A DNA stretch of 64,000 nucleotides from NCBI GenBank assembly GCA_016283195.1, contig JAEEML010000167.1, positions 1-64,000 on the forward strand. Reading direction: 5' to 3'. Numbering within the stretch: position 1 is the stretch's first letter; every line of letters begins with the position of its first letter. This DNA is from Deltaproteobacteria bacterium. GTDB lineage: Bacteria; JAEEML01. The translations under genes and the position numbers were made by a program. Shown piece by piece: positions 50,234 to 60,800 of the stretch. Under the pieces are notes generated by a model, which saw nothing but the letters and a program-made list of their open reading frames with translations, had not been told where the DNA came from and did no database searches.

Positions 50234-52717
50234 ATGAGACAGCTTAAAATTTTAACAGCCATGTTGATATTGTCAACGCTGGCTACCGGTTGCAAGCCGC
50301 CGGATCCCAAGAAAAATCGGCCGGATCCCGTGCTCAGCCTGATAGTCGCCAGCTCGGATGGAGATATTTCCAGCTCCAATGCCAGTATGGCAGCTTTCCG
50401 CGATACAACCATCGCTTTGCGCGTGCTGGCTATGCGCAGTGTGCCCGAAGGTGCCGATGCCGATCTTTACGAAGAAGACGAACTCGGTCCGGCTAAAAAT
50501 GAGACTGTCAAATGGGAAGTTGTCGGCAATGCCAAAACCTTTCTCAAATTGAGTGATGAGGGCGGTATTACCACAACCGATAGCGATGGTTTTACGATGA
50601 TGGAGGTGAATATCTCTCCGGAAGCGCGTAATTCCAATTATCAGGTGAGTGCTTCCATCAATGAGGATATCGGTGTTACCTTCTCTTTAAAAGTTAAAGA
50701 CGTAGAAAAAAATATTGTCATAGAAGGCAGTAATTCCCGCCGTTTGGGTATGGCTCGTTCCGATATGATTCGTGTTTATGTGCGCAATCAGGTCGGCGGC
50801 CCCATAGCCAACGAAAAAGTTACTTTGAATGTTATCGACGGCCAGCAAAAATGGGATTCTGCTCACATGGGGCTTAGGCCGGATCCGTTTACCTTGGACA
50901 GCAAAGATGAAAACGGCACTGTTGAAAACGGAAGAGATGTAAAACTCTCTGCCGAATTAATAACCAATGCCCAGGGCCTCGCCACTGTTTATTTCTTTAC
51001 CGGTGTGGCTACAGGTATTCATGAGATAAAAGTCAGCGTGGATGGCGTGGAAGAGCTTTCTACACACACTATAACTTATGAAATTGTCGATTCCACTAGC
51101 GGCGCTTGCGAAGTAAACGAAGATTGTTCTTATAGCGAAATTTGCTTGGCTAACCATAAATGCGGTGAGCCGCCTATTCCCTGCGAAGAGCACGAGAAAC
51201 CGACAGCCGAAAATCCGCCGTGTCCTGCCGGTTTGGTGTGTAGCGCCAAAGGCCAGGATCGTGTTTGTGAATTTGTCTCTTGCTCCGGTGATGATTCTTG
51301 TAATGCCGGTAATGGTGGTTCTACAGCGTGTGAAGGCGATTACCAGTGTGCTGCCGGTTCTTATTGCTCTCCCGAAGGAGTTTGCAAAGGCCAAGTTTGT
51401 TTTGCTTCCAAGCAAGCCGGCAATTACTGTATTTACCATTATGCTTGTGAAAAAGATGAAGATTGCCCCTCTGTGCACAAATGTGATACCGAGCAGCATT
51501 ACTGTATTCCATGGGAATTGCCTGATAGCCCTCTGGTTGTAAAGGGAACCTGGTACACCAAATATCACATGGATTTAACTGAAATTTTAGGTATTTTTGG
51601 CCCTGGTGGCCCGATTGGCGAGGTTATCACCTTCTTGCAACTTGTTACCGGCCAGGGGCTGGCTGCCAAAATGACCGAGCAATTGGGAAATGGTATAATA
51701 GCCGCTATCGGCGCCGGTATTCTCCAATCGGCTATACAGAGTGTGGTTAAAGAATATGTGCCACCGTGGATTACCAATTTAATCAATGTGCTTGGCGATT
51801 TTATCAACCTGTTTAACGATATGCGAGCCAATGGCGCCATGGTTGTTTCGCAGCCGATGCAGAGTTTGAATCTCAACGGTAAGATAGTTCAGCGCCCCGG
51901 TACTTATCTCTATGCCGGTGAAAGATGGGAAAATGTGATTCTCTATCTGCCTTCGATGCCGGCTTGCAAGGGTATGGGCCGCAACTCGCCGAACTGGCCT
52001 GACTGCGCTGCTGTTAATGTGGGTGTTGACGGGCGCGTATCGAATGAATGGAGCGATTCTGATATCCGCATCGGTGTTTACAACAACTCTTTTGAAGGCG
52101 AATATATCTATGGTATTGATGATGGCGAGCCGACAAATGATGGTGCCAAAGTTCTCTTTAAAGGGCGTAAAACCGAGATGGAAACTCAGGCGCTTATTAT
52201 AAATATGCTCGATTTGATTGCTCAGACAGTATCCGCTTCCAGCACTCTCAGCTACAAATCCTTTAGAGAGATGCTCTGTTCATCAAAAGCGGATGCCAGC
52301 GGTAAAGTTGATGTTTGTACCCGCGAAAGTTTGGGTGGTCTCATGTGCGATGGGCTTGGTACCGGCATTTCCAAATTGTCTTGTAAGATTGCCGCTGCCG
52401 CCTGCCCGTTTGAAGCCAATATCAAGAGCGTAACCACCACTATATGTGAGCCGGCTGCCAGCGCTGCTGCCACTATTTTTGAGCAAAAAATGAAAACCAT
52501 GGCTCTTGATCTCAATATTACCGACATGGAATGTGAGGCTCCTATCGAAGCAGATCCCAGTGCTGATTATCGCGCCGGTTCTATGGGGGTTGACGGCTCG
52601 CGAGTTAATGGTACCTTTAAAGCTAAAGCCAGAATAGAAGAAAGTGGCGGTAGGCCGATAAGCGGTACCTGGGGTGGTCATCGCGATGCCAATGTTATGA
52701 AGAATCTGGAAGATTAA
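50234..52717 (+). CDS. Large Cys-rich lipoprotein
   Basis: An 827-residue lipoprotein: signal MRQLKILTAMLILSTLATGC with lipidated Cys20. Residues 30-285 look like two Ig-like (Big-type) beta-sandwich domains (EKVTLNVIDGQQKWD, GLATVYFFTG). Residues 290-430 hold a run of Cys-rich repeats (CEVNEDCSYSEICLANHKC) of the kind frequent in myxobacterial surface proteins. The last 400 residues are an unassigned domain with an amphipathic helical stretch (IIAAIGAGILQSAIQSVVKE) and beta-rich parts. It is probably on the outer membrane surface. GGAGG precedes the ATG. It follows the methyltransferase gene after 58 bases. Confidence 0.8.
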   Translation: MRQLKILTAMLILSTLATGCKPPDPKKNRPDPVLSLIVASSDGDISSSNASMAAFRDTTIALRVLAMRSVPEGADADLYEEDELGPAKNETVKWEVVGNAKTFLKLSDEGGITTTDSDGFTMMEVNISPEARNSNYQVSASINEDIGVTFSLKVKDVEKNIVIEGSNSRRLGMARSDMIRVYVRNQVGGPIANEKVTLNVIDGQQKWDSAHMGLRPDPFTLDSKDENGTVENGRDVKLSAELITNAQGLATVYFFTGVATGIHEIKVSVDGVEELSTHTITYEIVDSTSGACEVNEDCSYSEICLANHKCGEPPIPCEEHEKPTAENPPCPAGLVCSAKGQDRVCEFVSCSGDDSCNAGNGGSTACEGDYQCAAGSYCSPEGVCKGQVCFASKQAGNYCIYHYACEKDEDCPSVHKCDTEQHYCIPWELPDSPLVVKGTWYTKYHMDLTEILGIFGPGGPIGEVITFLQLVTGQGLAAKMTEQLGNGIIAAIGAGILQSAIQSVVKEYVPPWITNLINVLGDFINLFNDMRANGAMVVSQPMQSLNLNGKIVQRPGTYLYAGERWENVILYLPSMPACKGMGRNSPNWPDCAAVNVGVDGRVSNEWSDSDIRIGVYNNSFEGEYIYGIDDGEPTNDGAKVLFKGRKTEMETQALIINMLDLIAQTVSASSTLSYKSFREMLCSSKADASGKVDVCTRESLGGLMCDGLGTGISKLSCKIAAAACPFEANIKSVTTTICEPAASAAATIFEQKMKTMALDLNITDMECEAPIEADPSADYRAGSMGVDGSRVNGTFKAKARIEESGGRPISGTWGGHRDANVMKNLED

Positions 52718-52748
52718 GCCGCTTTTTAATTCCTGCTGTTAAGACTTT

Positions 52749-54143
52749 TTAAATCCCGCTCAGTTTATCATTTAATCTTTGAATACGGTGACTTATTGCT
52801 TCGCGCTCGTCGTGAGATAAGGGCAGGGAGGCATACTTTTCGGCCATTATGAGCGCGGCTTTGTAATCAGCCAGATCATGCTCTAAATATTTGCATATTT
52901 CCAGCATGGCCAAGTGGTTACCGGGGGCTAACTCGAGCAGGCGTTGCCAGTGGCAAATAGCGGCCGGGCGCCCCTTGAGACGCTTCACGCAAAAGGCCAG
53001 CTCTGTGAGATTAGAGAGCATAACATCATGATCTTTAAAGCGTTTATCGGCGGCCATAGCAAATATTGCAGCCGCTTCTTCCGGGGCGCCCTCTTTGCAC
53101 AGATGGCGACCATAGCTGTAAAGGTCTTCCGCTTGGGCCTGGCCGGCGGCGGCAGCGCGTATTTGCCTGGCTATAGCTGTGGTGAGCGCGAGCAGAGTAA
53201 GTATATCTATTTTATTATGGTAAAATACGCGCTCCATGAGCGGGGCGGGCCGCCCGTGCAGGTAATCAAAATATATTTGCGGCACTTCGCCCCCATCTAC
53301 ATCATCGGAACGGTTAATACCCATGACGCACTCTTCTAGGCGCTTTAAATTGCACTCTTTGAGGCGCGTACGCCAAAGGCGCCTGGAAAGGTGAATCAAA
53401 TCCAGATGGGGGCGATTTTCCAAATCTCCGGCGAGGCGGTTTAAAATGAGGCGGCTTATAAGTAGCGGCAAATCAAAAGTTTTGCCGTTGAAACTCACCA
53501 GAGAAGAAGAGCCTAAAAAGGCCATAAAATGGGCCAGCATTGCCGCCTCGCCGGCCGGAGTGCGCACAAAATATTGGCGAATTTGGAAAGAATTGCCCGT
53601 GAGGCGGCCCGCCCCGATCATGAACGGCAAAGTGCCGGTGCCGCCGGCCAGGCCGGTCGTCTCTAGGTCAAAAAAGAGTGCGCCGCTCAAATCCTTGGCA
53701 AAGCATGCGATATTGGCCGTTAGTTCATTTAGCGCGGCACTGCTGGAGGTGAGCAGAATATCGCCGTGTAAATAGGGGAGATCATAAAAACTATCCACAT
53801 AAAAAACTTCTCCGGCGGCGCTATTTTCCACATGGGCACCGGGGAGCGACTCGGGATCAAATACGGCGCTTTTAGAATTTTTGGGCTCTCTTTCCTGCGG
53901 GGGATCAAGTGGCTCGTTGATGGTAAAACAAAAGGGCTCAGTGCCAATGACAGTTGGTGCTATTTTTTGTAATTTTTTTTGTAAATCAGCTAAGATAGCG
54001 CGTTTTTCGCTGGCGGCATTTGAGCTGGTTACCGGCGCTGAGTCCGGCAAAGAAGTTGCTACTGGTTTAGGGGTTTCGACAGGCTCTTTTTTATGCGGAG
54101 CAGTATCGCCAAGCTGGCGGATTAATTTATCCTTTAGGCCCAT
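52749..54143 (-). CDS. YprB-type RNase H-fold nuclease with TPR-like tail
   Basis: A 464-residue protein. The central domain (about 145-315) is a DEDD-type exonuclease of the YprB/RNase_H_2 group. It has FFDLETTGLAGG with the first two acids, SFNGKTFDLPLL with the third, and HNKIDILTLLAL with the last acid. A Pro-rich disordered N-terminus (1-60) precedes it and helical repeats resembling TPRs follow (350-455). YprB proteins are uncharacterised 3'-5' nucleases, often near helicases. Here it overlaps tatC by 17 bases, probably by chance of a compact operon. Confidence 0.85.
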   Translation of the reverse strand: MGLKDKLIRQLGDTAPHKKEPVETPKPVATSLPDSAPVTSSNAASEKRAILADLQKKLQKIAPTVIGTEPFCFTINEPLDPPQEREPKNSKSAVFDPESLPGAHVENSAAGEVFYVDSFYDLPYLHGDILLTSSSAALNELTANIACFAKDLSGALFFDLETTGLAGGTGTLPFMIGAGRLTGNSFQIRQYFVRTPAGEAAMLAHFMAFLGSSSLVSFNGKTFDLPLLISRLILNRLAGDLENRPHLDLIHLSRRLWRTRLKECNLKRLEECVMGINRSDDVDGGEVPQIYFDYLHGRPAPLMERVFYHNKIDILTLLALTTAIARQIRAAAAGQAQAEDLYSYGRHLCKEGAPEEAAAIFAMAADKRFKDHDVMLSNLTELAFCVKRLKGRPAAICHWQRLLELAPGNHLAMLEICKYLEHDLADYKAALIMAEKYASLPLSHDEREAISHRIQRLNDKLSGI

Positions 54144-54876
54144 CTTTTCTCAAAATCCTTCCTAGAATGAGGCCCAGCTCAAAAAAGAGTATGAGCGGAA
54201 TAGCCATGGCAATTTGGCTTATTGGGTCGGCAGGGGTGCAAAGAGCGGCAATCAAAAAGGCCAAAACCACATATATGCGCCGCCACTTACTAAGGCGCTC
54301 CGGAGAAATAATGCCCGATATAATGAGCATGGCCACAATGAGCGGCGTTTCAAAAACCAGGCCAAAGGCGAGCAAAAGCTGAATAGCCATAGAGAAGTAG
54401 CGTTCCATGGAAATAGTGGCTTCAATGCTATCCGGCAGCCAGGCGATGATAATCTCCATAGTATAGGGTAAAAGAAAAAAATAAGTGGTGGTAATACCGG
54501 CCAGAAAGAGCAGTGTGCCAATGGTGATAACCGGCCATAAAAAGCGTTTTTCGCCCTGTTTTAGGCCGGGAGCCACAAAGTGCCAGATTTCTCCCAAAAG
54601 GTAAGGAAGAGCCAAAATAACAGCCGCAAAGAGGGCGGTTTTTATATAGGTAAAAGCCTGTTCCAGCGGGCTTATAACCACCATTTTTAAGCCATGCGCA
54701 TCGGCGATGGTGGTTAAAGGCTTAGCCAAAACGGCATATATTTGCTCGGCAAAGGCAAAGGAGACGAGGGCAAGCAGAAAAACCACAATCAAACTGCGGA
54801 TAAAAGCCGACCTAAGCTCGCGTAAATGCTGGGTAAAGGGCATTTCTTTCGCGCTTTTTGCTTCTATGTCAGCCAT
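54127..54876 (-). CDS. tatC: Sec-independent protein translocase TatC
   Basis: A 249-residue membrane protein with six predicted helices and the TatC landmarks FTQHLRELRSAFIRSL at the start (cytoplasmic, twin-arginine binding) and VFETPLIVAMLI with its conserved glutamate. TatC binds twin-arginine signal peptides of folded proteins. It overlaps the upstream tatB-like gene by eight bases. Confidence 0.96.
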   Translation of the reverse strand: MADIEAKSAKEMPFTQHLRELRSAFIRSLIVVFLLALVSFAFAEQIYAVLAKPLTTIADAHGLKMVVISPLEQAFTYIKTALFAAVILALPYLLGEIWHFVAPGLKQGEKRFLWPVITIGTLLFLAGITTTYFFLLPYTMEIIIAWLPDSIEATISMERYFSMAIQLLLAFGLVFETPLIVAMLIISGIISPERLSKWRRIYVVLAFLIAALCTPADPISQIAMAIPLILFFELGLILGRILRKDGPKG

Positions 54877-55078
54877 TATTTTGCTCTTTGGGCGGTGTTT
54901 TGTCGTTATTCTCGAGCGGCATTTCCAATAAATCGCGTTTTATTTCGGCCTCTGTGTGCCGGAGATCAGCTATAAAACGTGCTACTTTGCCTGCTGCTTT
55001 GGGCAATTCTTCGGGGCCCAGCACAATGAGTGCCACTATTAAGATAACGACAATTTCTGTGAAGCCGACCCCGAACAT
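54869..55078 (-). CDS. tatB: Twin-arginine translocase subunit TatB (TatA/B family)
   Basis: A 69-residue protein with one membrane helix and an amphipathic helix. The start MFGVGFTEIVVILIVALIVL has a glutamate at position 8 and LGPEELPKAAG after the helix, features of TatB more than TatA. It is short for TatB and no tatA gene is visible in the window, so it may act as a combined TatA/B or work with a distant TatA. It overlaps tatC. Confidence 0.88.
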   Translation of the reverse strand: MFGVGFTEIVVILIVALIVLGPEELPKAAGKVARFIADLRHTEAEIKRDLLEMPLENNDKTPPKEQNNG

Positions 55079-55111
55079 AATAATTGTAGGAAATTAAAAA
55101 GGCGAAATATT

Positions 55112-56716
55112 TTAGCCAACTTTAGACAGGGTGGAAGATACTATTTGCTTGAGATTGCTCATTTTTTCTTGATTCTCTGAATCAAGGTTATTCATAAAAG
55201 AGCTGAACTTTGTCTCAAATTGGTCAAAACTGCTACGGCTGTTTTTAGCATATTCCGAAACGTGGCCGATAACCTGATTCATCTCTAAGAGGGCATTGTT
55301 GATATCCTGGCAGGCCTTGCTTTGCTCGGTGGAACTGCGCTCAACATGTTCGGAAATAAGGCGCATTTTGTTGGCTGCTTGCACCAATTGCTCACTGCCT
55401 CTGGCCTGCTCATTGGTGGCCATGGATATTTGTTGGACATTTTGGGCGATTTTGGTGATAGCTTCGGCTACTTGCTTGGAGCTTTGGGTTTGCTCAACTG
55501 TAGCTTGGGCAATGCCTTTAATCATGATCATGGAGTGGCCGACACTCTCCAGAATTTTGCGCAAAGCATTATCGGCTTCGTAGCTCAAAGTAACACCTTG
55601 TTCAACATGAACAGTTCCTTGCTCAATAACGCCGACGGCATGTTTGGTTTCGTCTTGGACGCTCTTGATGAGGGCGGCAATTTCTTTAGTGGAATTGCCG
55701 GTACGCTCGGCCAGATCTTTAATTTCGTTGGCGACAACGGCAAAACCGCGGCCATGTTCACCGGCCTGAGCAGCGATAATAGCGGCATTTAGAGCCAGGA
55801 GGTTGGTTTGCTCGGCAACTTCGTCAATAACGCTCAAAATAGCGCCGATTTCTTCAATTTTGGATTCCAGCGATTTGATGGCCTCGGTAGATGATTCGGA
55901 AGTCTCTTTAATGCGGTTGATACCGGCAATAGTGCGCGAGATGGCATCCACACCGTGATCAGCATCTTTGTTGACTTCTTCGCTTAATTTGGCTGTTTCC
56001 ATGGCGTTGTTTTCTACTTGACGAATGGAAGCATCCATTTGATTCATGGCCGCGGCTGTCTCTTCGGAAAGAGCAGAAAGTTCATCAATATTTCTGGCCA
56101 CTTCTTTGATGGTGAAGGTCATTTCTTCAATATTGCTGGATGTTTCTTCGGTGGCTTCGGACATTTGTTGAATATGTTCGGTTACCTCGCTGCTACTGGC
56201 GACAAGTTCCATAGCTGCAGCCGATGTGCTGTGCGTGGTATTAGCCATTTTGTCGAAAGCATCAACACCGGTGAAAATGGTATTTTTAGCTTTTTGTAAA
56301 GTGCCGCTAAGGTCTGAATAATCAATTTTTTCGCTGGCGGCTGTTTCCAGGTGACCGTTTATTTTGCTGACAGCCTGGCGGAGTTCGTTAGCTTTTTTGT
56401 TATCGGCAGGTGAAGCTTCTTCGCTTTCTGCGGCTTCTTTGGTTTTAGCCAGCTCATCTTGGGCACTTTTTAGAGCTTTTTCCATGGAAGAAATGGCGCG
56501 GTAAGCCATAAAAGCGCTGGCGAGTATAGCGACAATGGCCCAAAATCTGCCGGCGCTGCCCATGGATTCGGCGGCACCAATGGCCTGCTCAATGGCCGAT
56601 TCCTCATCAATGCCACTCATGATGATCGAAGCGGTGATGGCAAAAACAATAATAAAACCAAGTAGTAAACCGGCATAACCTATTAAAACCCGCTTCATCT
56701 CTTTTGATAACTGCAT
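55112..56716 (-). CDS. Methyl-accepting chemotaxis-type protein without sensor domain
   Basis: A 534-residue chemoreceptor. Two membrane helices (about 10-30 and 55-75) are separated by only some 25 residues, so there is no periplasmic ligand-binding domain. A long coiled coil and signalling hairpin follow. At the hairpin tip the sequence is NLLALNAAIIAAQAGEHGRG. The usual Glu and Arg of AIEAARAGE are Ile and Gln, the form common in deltaproteobacterial receptors. The ATG at 56716 follows TTTGGAGG by five bases. No che genes lie nearby, so it may feed a distant array or a non-flagellar system. Confidence 0.9.
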   Translation of the reverse strand: MQLSKEMKRVLIGYAGLLLGFIIVFAITASIIMSGIDEESAIEQAIGAAESMGSAGRFWAIVAILASAFMAYRAISSMEKALKSAQDELAKTKEAAESEEASPADNKKANELRQAVSKINGHLETAASEKIDYSDLSGTLQKAKNTIFTGVDAFDKMANTTHSTSAAAMELVASSSEVTEHIQQMSEATEETSSNIEEMTFTIKEVARNIDELSALSEETAAAMNQMDASIRQVENNAMETAKLSEEVNKDADHGVDAISRTIAGINRIKETSESSTEAIKSLESKIEEIGAILSVIDEVAEQTNLLALNAAIIAAQAGEHGRGFAVVANEIKDLAERTGNSTKEIAALIKSVQDETKHAVGVIEQGTVHVEQGVTLSYEADNALRKILESVGHSMIMIKGIAQATVEQTQSSKQVAEAITKIAQNVQQISMATNEQARGSEQLVQAANKMRLISEHVERSSTEQSKACQDINNALLEMNQVIGHVSEYAKNSRSSFDQFETKFSSFMNNLDSENQEKMSNLKQIVSSTLSKVG

Positions 56717-56826
56717 TATATCCTCCAAATTTAACGTGTCTTACTGAGTTGGTGCAGCATTTAAGAGCAAGAGCCAACAGAGTCCATATATTACTTTTTA
56801 TGGCGCTTTTGTCCACAGAAAATATA

Positions 56827-57843
56827 CTAAATCTGTAGCGTCATGGCTAAATTATATTGGCCGGCGGCACGAGCCAGATTGTGCTCATGGGCTGAGGCGA
56901 ATTTGCTGCTATCCCAAGCGAAATTCTGCGGAATAAAAGCTTCTTTGGCAAAACGGGCGGCGAGTTCCAGGGAAATGGTGCGCACAGCCTGCAGCAGAAA
57001 GGGCTTCAGCGGAATCAAAGCATCTTTGTTACTTTGCTCATAGCCGGTTAAAAAAGCTTCCCAGTATTCAAATTTAAAAGCGGCATTTTCGGCATCTTCG
57101 GCCGGGGCGGCAAAAGAGCGCAGGGCATCGGCCAGTTCCGTGATTAGCGCGCGCCGGGCAAAAGTGTCCAAATCCACCATCGTGAGGGCCTTGGTTTCAT
57201 GGTAGAGAAAGTTGGCTATTTTGGGATCTCCGTGGAGAGTGCCTATAGAAAATTTTTTAAAATCAAGGAGATTATCTTCCTCTTTTAAAATGGCGGCGGC
57301 CAGTTTTTTTAGATCTGCCAGGCCGCTAAAATCAGGTGTAGCCCCAAGGACCTTTTTAAGCTCACCAAAATGCCAGGGACTATCATGCACATGCTCGCGT
57401 ATATGCTGAAAATTATAATTAAAATCAGATAAAACCCGGTGGTACTCACCAAGTAATCTCCCAGCGCTTTCGGCATGTAGGGCAGTGGGAGTCGCTAAAA
57501 ATGTTTGGCCGGGAATATAAGTAAGTGCCCGCCAAATAAAGCCCTCATTATCGCTGACAAAAAGCTGATTATCAGCTGTTTTTATGAGCTTTGGTGTTGT
57601 TAAACCATGGGCTTTTAAGTGAGCGGTAACAGCCTCTATATCGTTAAGAACAGCAGCTTTAAAAATTGGGCTTAGGCGCTGGAGAATAAACGGCCTGGTG
57701 CCCGGCGGAGTCAGCAGAAATGTTTGGTTGATGAGGCCCCCGGCCAGTTTTTGGCAGGTCGTCTCACGGCACCGGTAGGCCGCGCAAATTTCCGGCGCAA
57801 TAGGCGGGGTGGCGGAAAGCCCAGATAAAGCAGCTTTATTCAT
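56827..57843 (-). CDS. Aminoglycoside-phosphotransferase-fold kinase (NahK-like)
   Basis: A 338-residue kinase with LAGGLINQTFLLTPPG at the nucleotide-binding loop, LQRLSPIFKAAVLNDIEAVT, then HGDPKIANFLY (catalytic Asp and Asn) and VDLDTF (metal Asp). The sequence is most like N-acetylhexosamine 1-kinases and related sugar kinases, not antibiotic-resistance enzymes. It probably phosphorylates an amino sugar or similar small metabolite. The ATG at 57843 overlaps the end of the upstream giant gene by eight bases. The longer alternative start has no ribosome-binding site. Confidence 0.82.
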   Translation of the reverse strand: MNKAALSGLSATPPIAPEICAAYRCRETTCQKLAGGLINQTFLLTPPGTRPFILQRLSPIFKAAVLNDIEAVTAHLKAHGLTTPKLIKTADNQLFVSDNEGFIWRALTYIPGQTFLATPTALHAESAGRLLGEYHRVLSDFNYNFQHIREHVHDSPWHFGELKKVLGATPDFSGLADLKKLAAAILKEEDNLLDFKKFSIGTLHGDPKIANFLYHETKALTMVDLDTFARRALITELADALRSFAAPAEDAENAAFKFEYWEAFLTGYEQSNKDALIPLKPFLLQAVRTISLELAARFAKEAFIPQNFAWDSSKFASAHEHNLARAAGQYNLAMTLQI

Positions 57844-60800
57844 TATTGGTGCTGATGGAAATTCCACCGGAAATGCGGGTGGAAATCTCACCGGGACGTG
57901 TGAGATCTTCGAGCTCGATAGTGAGGTTGGTGCCGGCCGGTATGCCGGTTAGCCCCATGGCCGAGAGATCGATAGCCGGCAGAGGAATATTAGTGAGCAC
58001 CGAAGAGAGCAGGTTGGGCAGAATTTGGCTCAAAACCCGGTTTAAGAGGGCGGAGAATTGTTCTAAATTGGCGGTGTCGCCGTTTACTTCCAAAACATCG
58101 GTGATAATGCGGGCCGGGGAAGTTTCCGAGAGTTTAAAGCCAAAGGCGCCGTCATTTACCGCCAGAGAGCCGGGCAAGAATACATGAGCATAGAGCTTAA
58201 CTTTGAGCGGCGGGAGCCCGGCCTGGCCGGCCAGAGCACCTATATCGAGATTAGCATTTATAAGCAAATTGCCGAGGCCCAGCTCAATTTCGCCGCTTTT
58301 GCTGCCGGGCATGATAACCGGCGGTAATTCGGCTTTCATGTTGAGGCCCAGGCCGTTAATGCCGCTGGCGGCTACCAGGTCGCCAAGGTCCATATTGAGC
58401 ACGCCGGCATACCAGACAGCCCAGAGAATTTGGTTGATGAAATCATCGGAAAGTCTAATAGCCATGCCGCTGTCAAGGCCAGTTTCGGCAGGCGGTGTGG
58501 CCATGTGGCCCGGTACGCCGGTGGAACTTGTTATGCCGGCATTTGAGGGATAAAACTGAGTAGCCATGCCAATAATGCCGTAGGGTTTGCTTCCGGCTTT
58601 GAAAGAGATATCCGACATATAAGAATCGAGAGCCAAAGAGACGCTGAAGGGCGGCGGTAACTCAAAGGAAGTACCGATGACAAAGCCGGCCAGGAAATCT
58701 TCCAGCAGCGGAGGAATTTGATCATTGATAACACCACCGATTAGGTCCTCTATTAGCCCCTCGAAGATGGAAACCAGCAGGTTTGTTATGCCAGAACCGA
58801 TGGTGGCTAAAATACCAGATATTACACTGTCACTAGATGGATCAATTGAAACATTTAAGTTATCAAATTCAATATTGGTTTTTGTTATTGTAACTTTTGG
58901 CTTATTATTCACTATGGTGATATTTAAATCAGTACTGAAATCTAGGCTATCCATGATTACACTGCCACCTATACCCCAGTGAGTGTTGGTGGCAAAACCA
59001 AGTACACAAGAAGTGTTGTCATAATAAATTTTTAGAGGAACTCTGAGGCTGTCAGTACTGTCATTTTTACCGATATAGGCTTTTAAGCGAATACCGCCAT
59101 CGATAATTGAAACCTGACTGATTTTTAGTGATTCTATGTAGATATTACCTGATTTACGTATGCCGAATCCATTGTCGCCTGAGCTAGGAGAATAAGAACC
59201 GCTTGAAAAAGTGCATGATTTTTTAGCGCATGGTCCGCGTGGTTTGAGCCAGCCTGTGGTGGGCCAATTGCTGTCTGGGCTTGAATCGCAACCGGAGCGG
59301 TCATTAGGATCACCCATGGCATCGAGAGCTGTGTTAATCATCGGACCAAGTTGCGAGCCAATCATGTTTTCAATCATGGAAGCAATATCATCATAACATT
59401 CCTCATCAGTGCATTTACCGTTAGTGATAACGCCGCGGTTGCCGTCATCGAGCATTTCCTGTGAAAGTACCAGGCCCAGGCCGTTATTGATGTGGGCTTC
59501 CGGTAAGGCTTCGGTGGCTTTGGGATAATACTTGCCGGCTCTTAAATAGGCTCTTGTTTGCGAGTGCTTATTGCCGCAGGCATCTTCGGCGCTGGCACTT
59601 ATAAGATTGAGACCAAAGCGGCTTTGCTGAGTTTTGGAGAGATTTTTCTTTTCACCGGCGTCGGCGGTGATGGAAGAGCCGTCGAAAATAAGGGTGGCCG
59701 GGCCGCTTAATGGCTCAGAAATAGTGGCTGTGATACCCATATTGTAGATGCTATCGTTGCCTCTGGTGACTACGCTGCCGCTTCCGGGATTAGTGGTTAT
59801 AATTGGCGCTGTTTGATCAACTATTACATTGAGGCTGTATTCCAAATCGGAACCGGCATCGAGTGTACCCTCGGGATCAAGCGGAGTTACAGTTACTGTA
59901 TAGAGACCGTCGCGCAAAAATACGGGCAGGTTATCAGCGCTGAAAGAGAGATAATCGGTGTCGCCATCAATGGGGTTATCCTGCTTTATTACTTCATAAT
60001 TTAATGGCCAGGGTGTGATGTTGCCAACTTCGTCATAAGTCTTACAACCGATGTTTAACGGGCGCCCGGCAGGGGCACAGTTAACTTCGTTAAAAGCACA
60101 GGTTAATTTTACCGGCAAGCCGGGGAGAACAGAGACAACAGCCGGGCTATTATCGGCTATCCCGCCGGGAATATAAGCAAAAATCATAATTTCTCCAGCA
60201 GTTTCGGCTGTCAGCATGTTGCCGGTGAAGCTGATGGAAGCTAATTGAGCCGGGTTTAACGGCATAAAAACAAATTGACATTCATTGCCGCTTAAAACAT
60301 TGCCCGCGCTGTCTTTTACCAGGCAGCTTAGTTCGCTGCTCTCTATACTGGCTCTAAAAGAATCCGGAGTGGCAATTGTTTCAATAATTGCCGGTTTTCC
60401 GGTACTTACAGTTAGCGTTTCGCCGGCACTTTCAAGGCCGTTATAGCTGCATTTAAGAATATAATCACCGGCTTTTAGAGCTGTTATTTTATCCATATCG
60501 GCAATTATGGCGTCGGGGAAAATAAAGCTGACATCGGCACCATTTATAGAGATTTCATTATCAAAAGCGTCATAAGCGAGGCACTCTAAAGTAGTGTAAT
60601 CGCCGGCAGTAATATTATTTTGTGCAGCTTTTACTTTTAATGTTTTGGCTGCGCCGGGAGTGACTGTCAGCCTGGCTTTGCCGGCATCACAGCCGCTGGC
60701 TTTACAAGTGACAGTATAATCGCCGCTCTTATTTGGTGAGAGCTGACAGGTGCCGTCGGCACATTCCTGCGCAGCTTCATCCAGCATAACCTGCCATTTT

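Noticed and set aside
54869-55078. Calling the small Tat gene tatA
   Set aside because: Glutamate at position 8 and the GFTE start match TatB better; a combined role cannot be excluded.
56827-57843. Aminoglycoside resistance gene
   Set aside because: The fold is shared, but the LQRLSPIF and VTAHL segments are those of NahK-like sugar kinases, and nothing around it suggests a resistance island.
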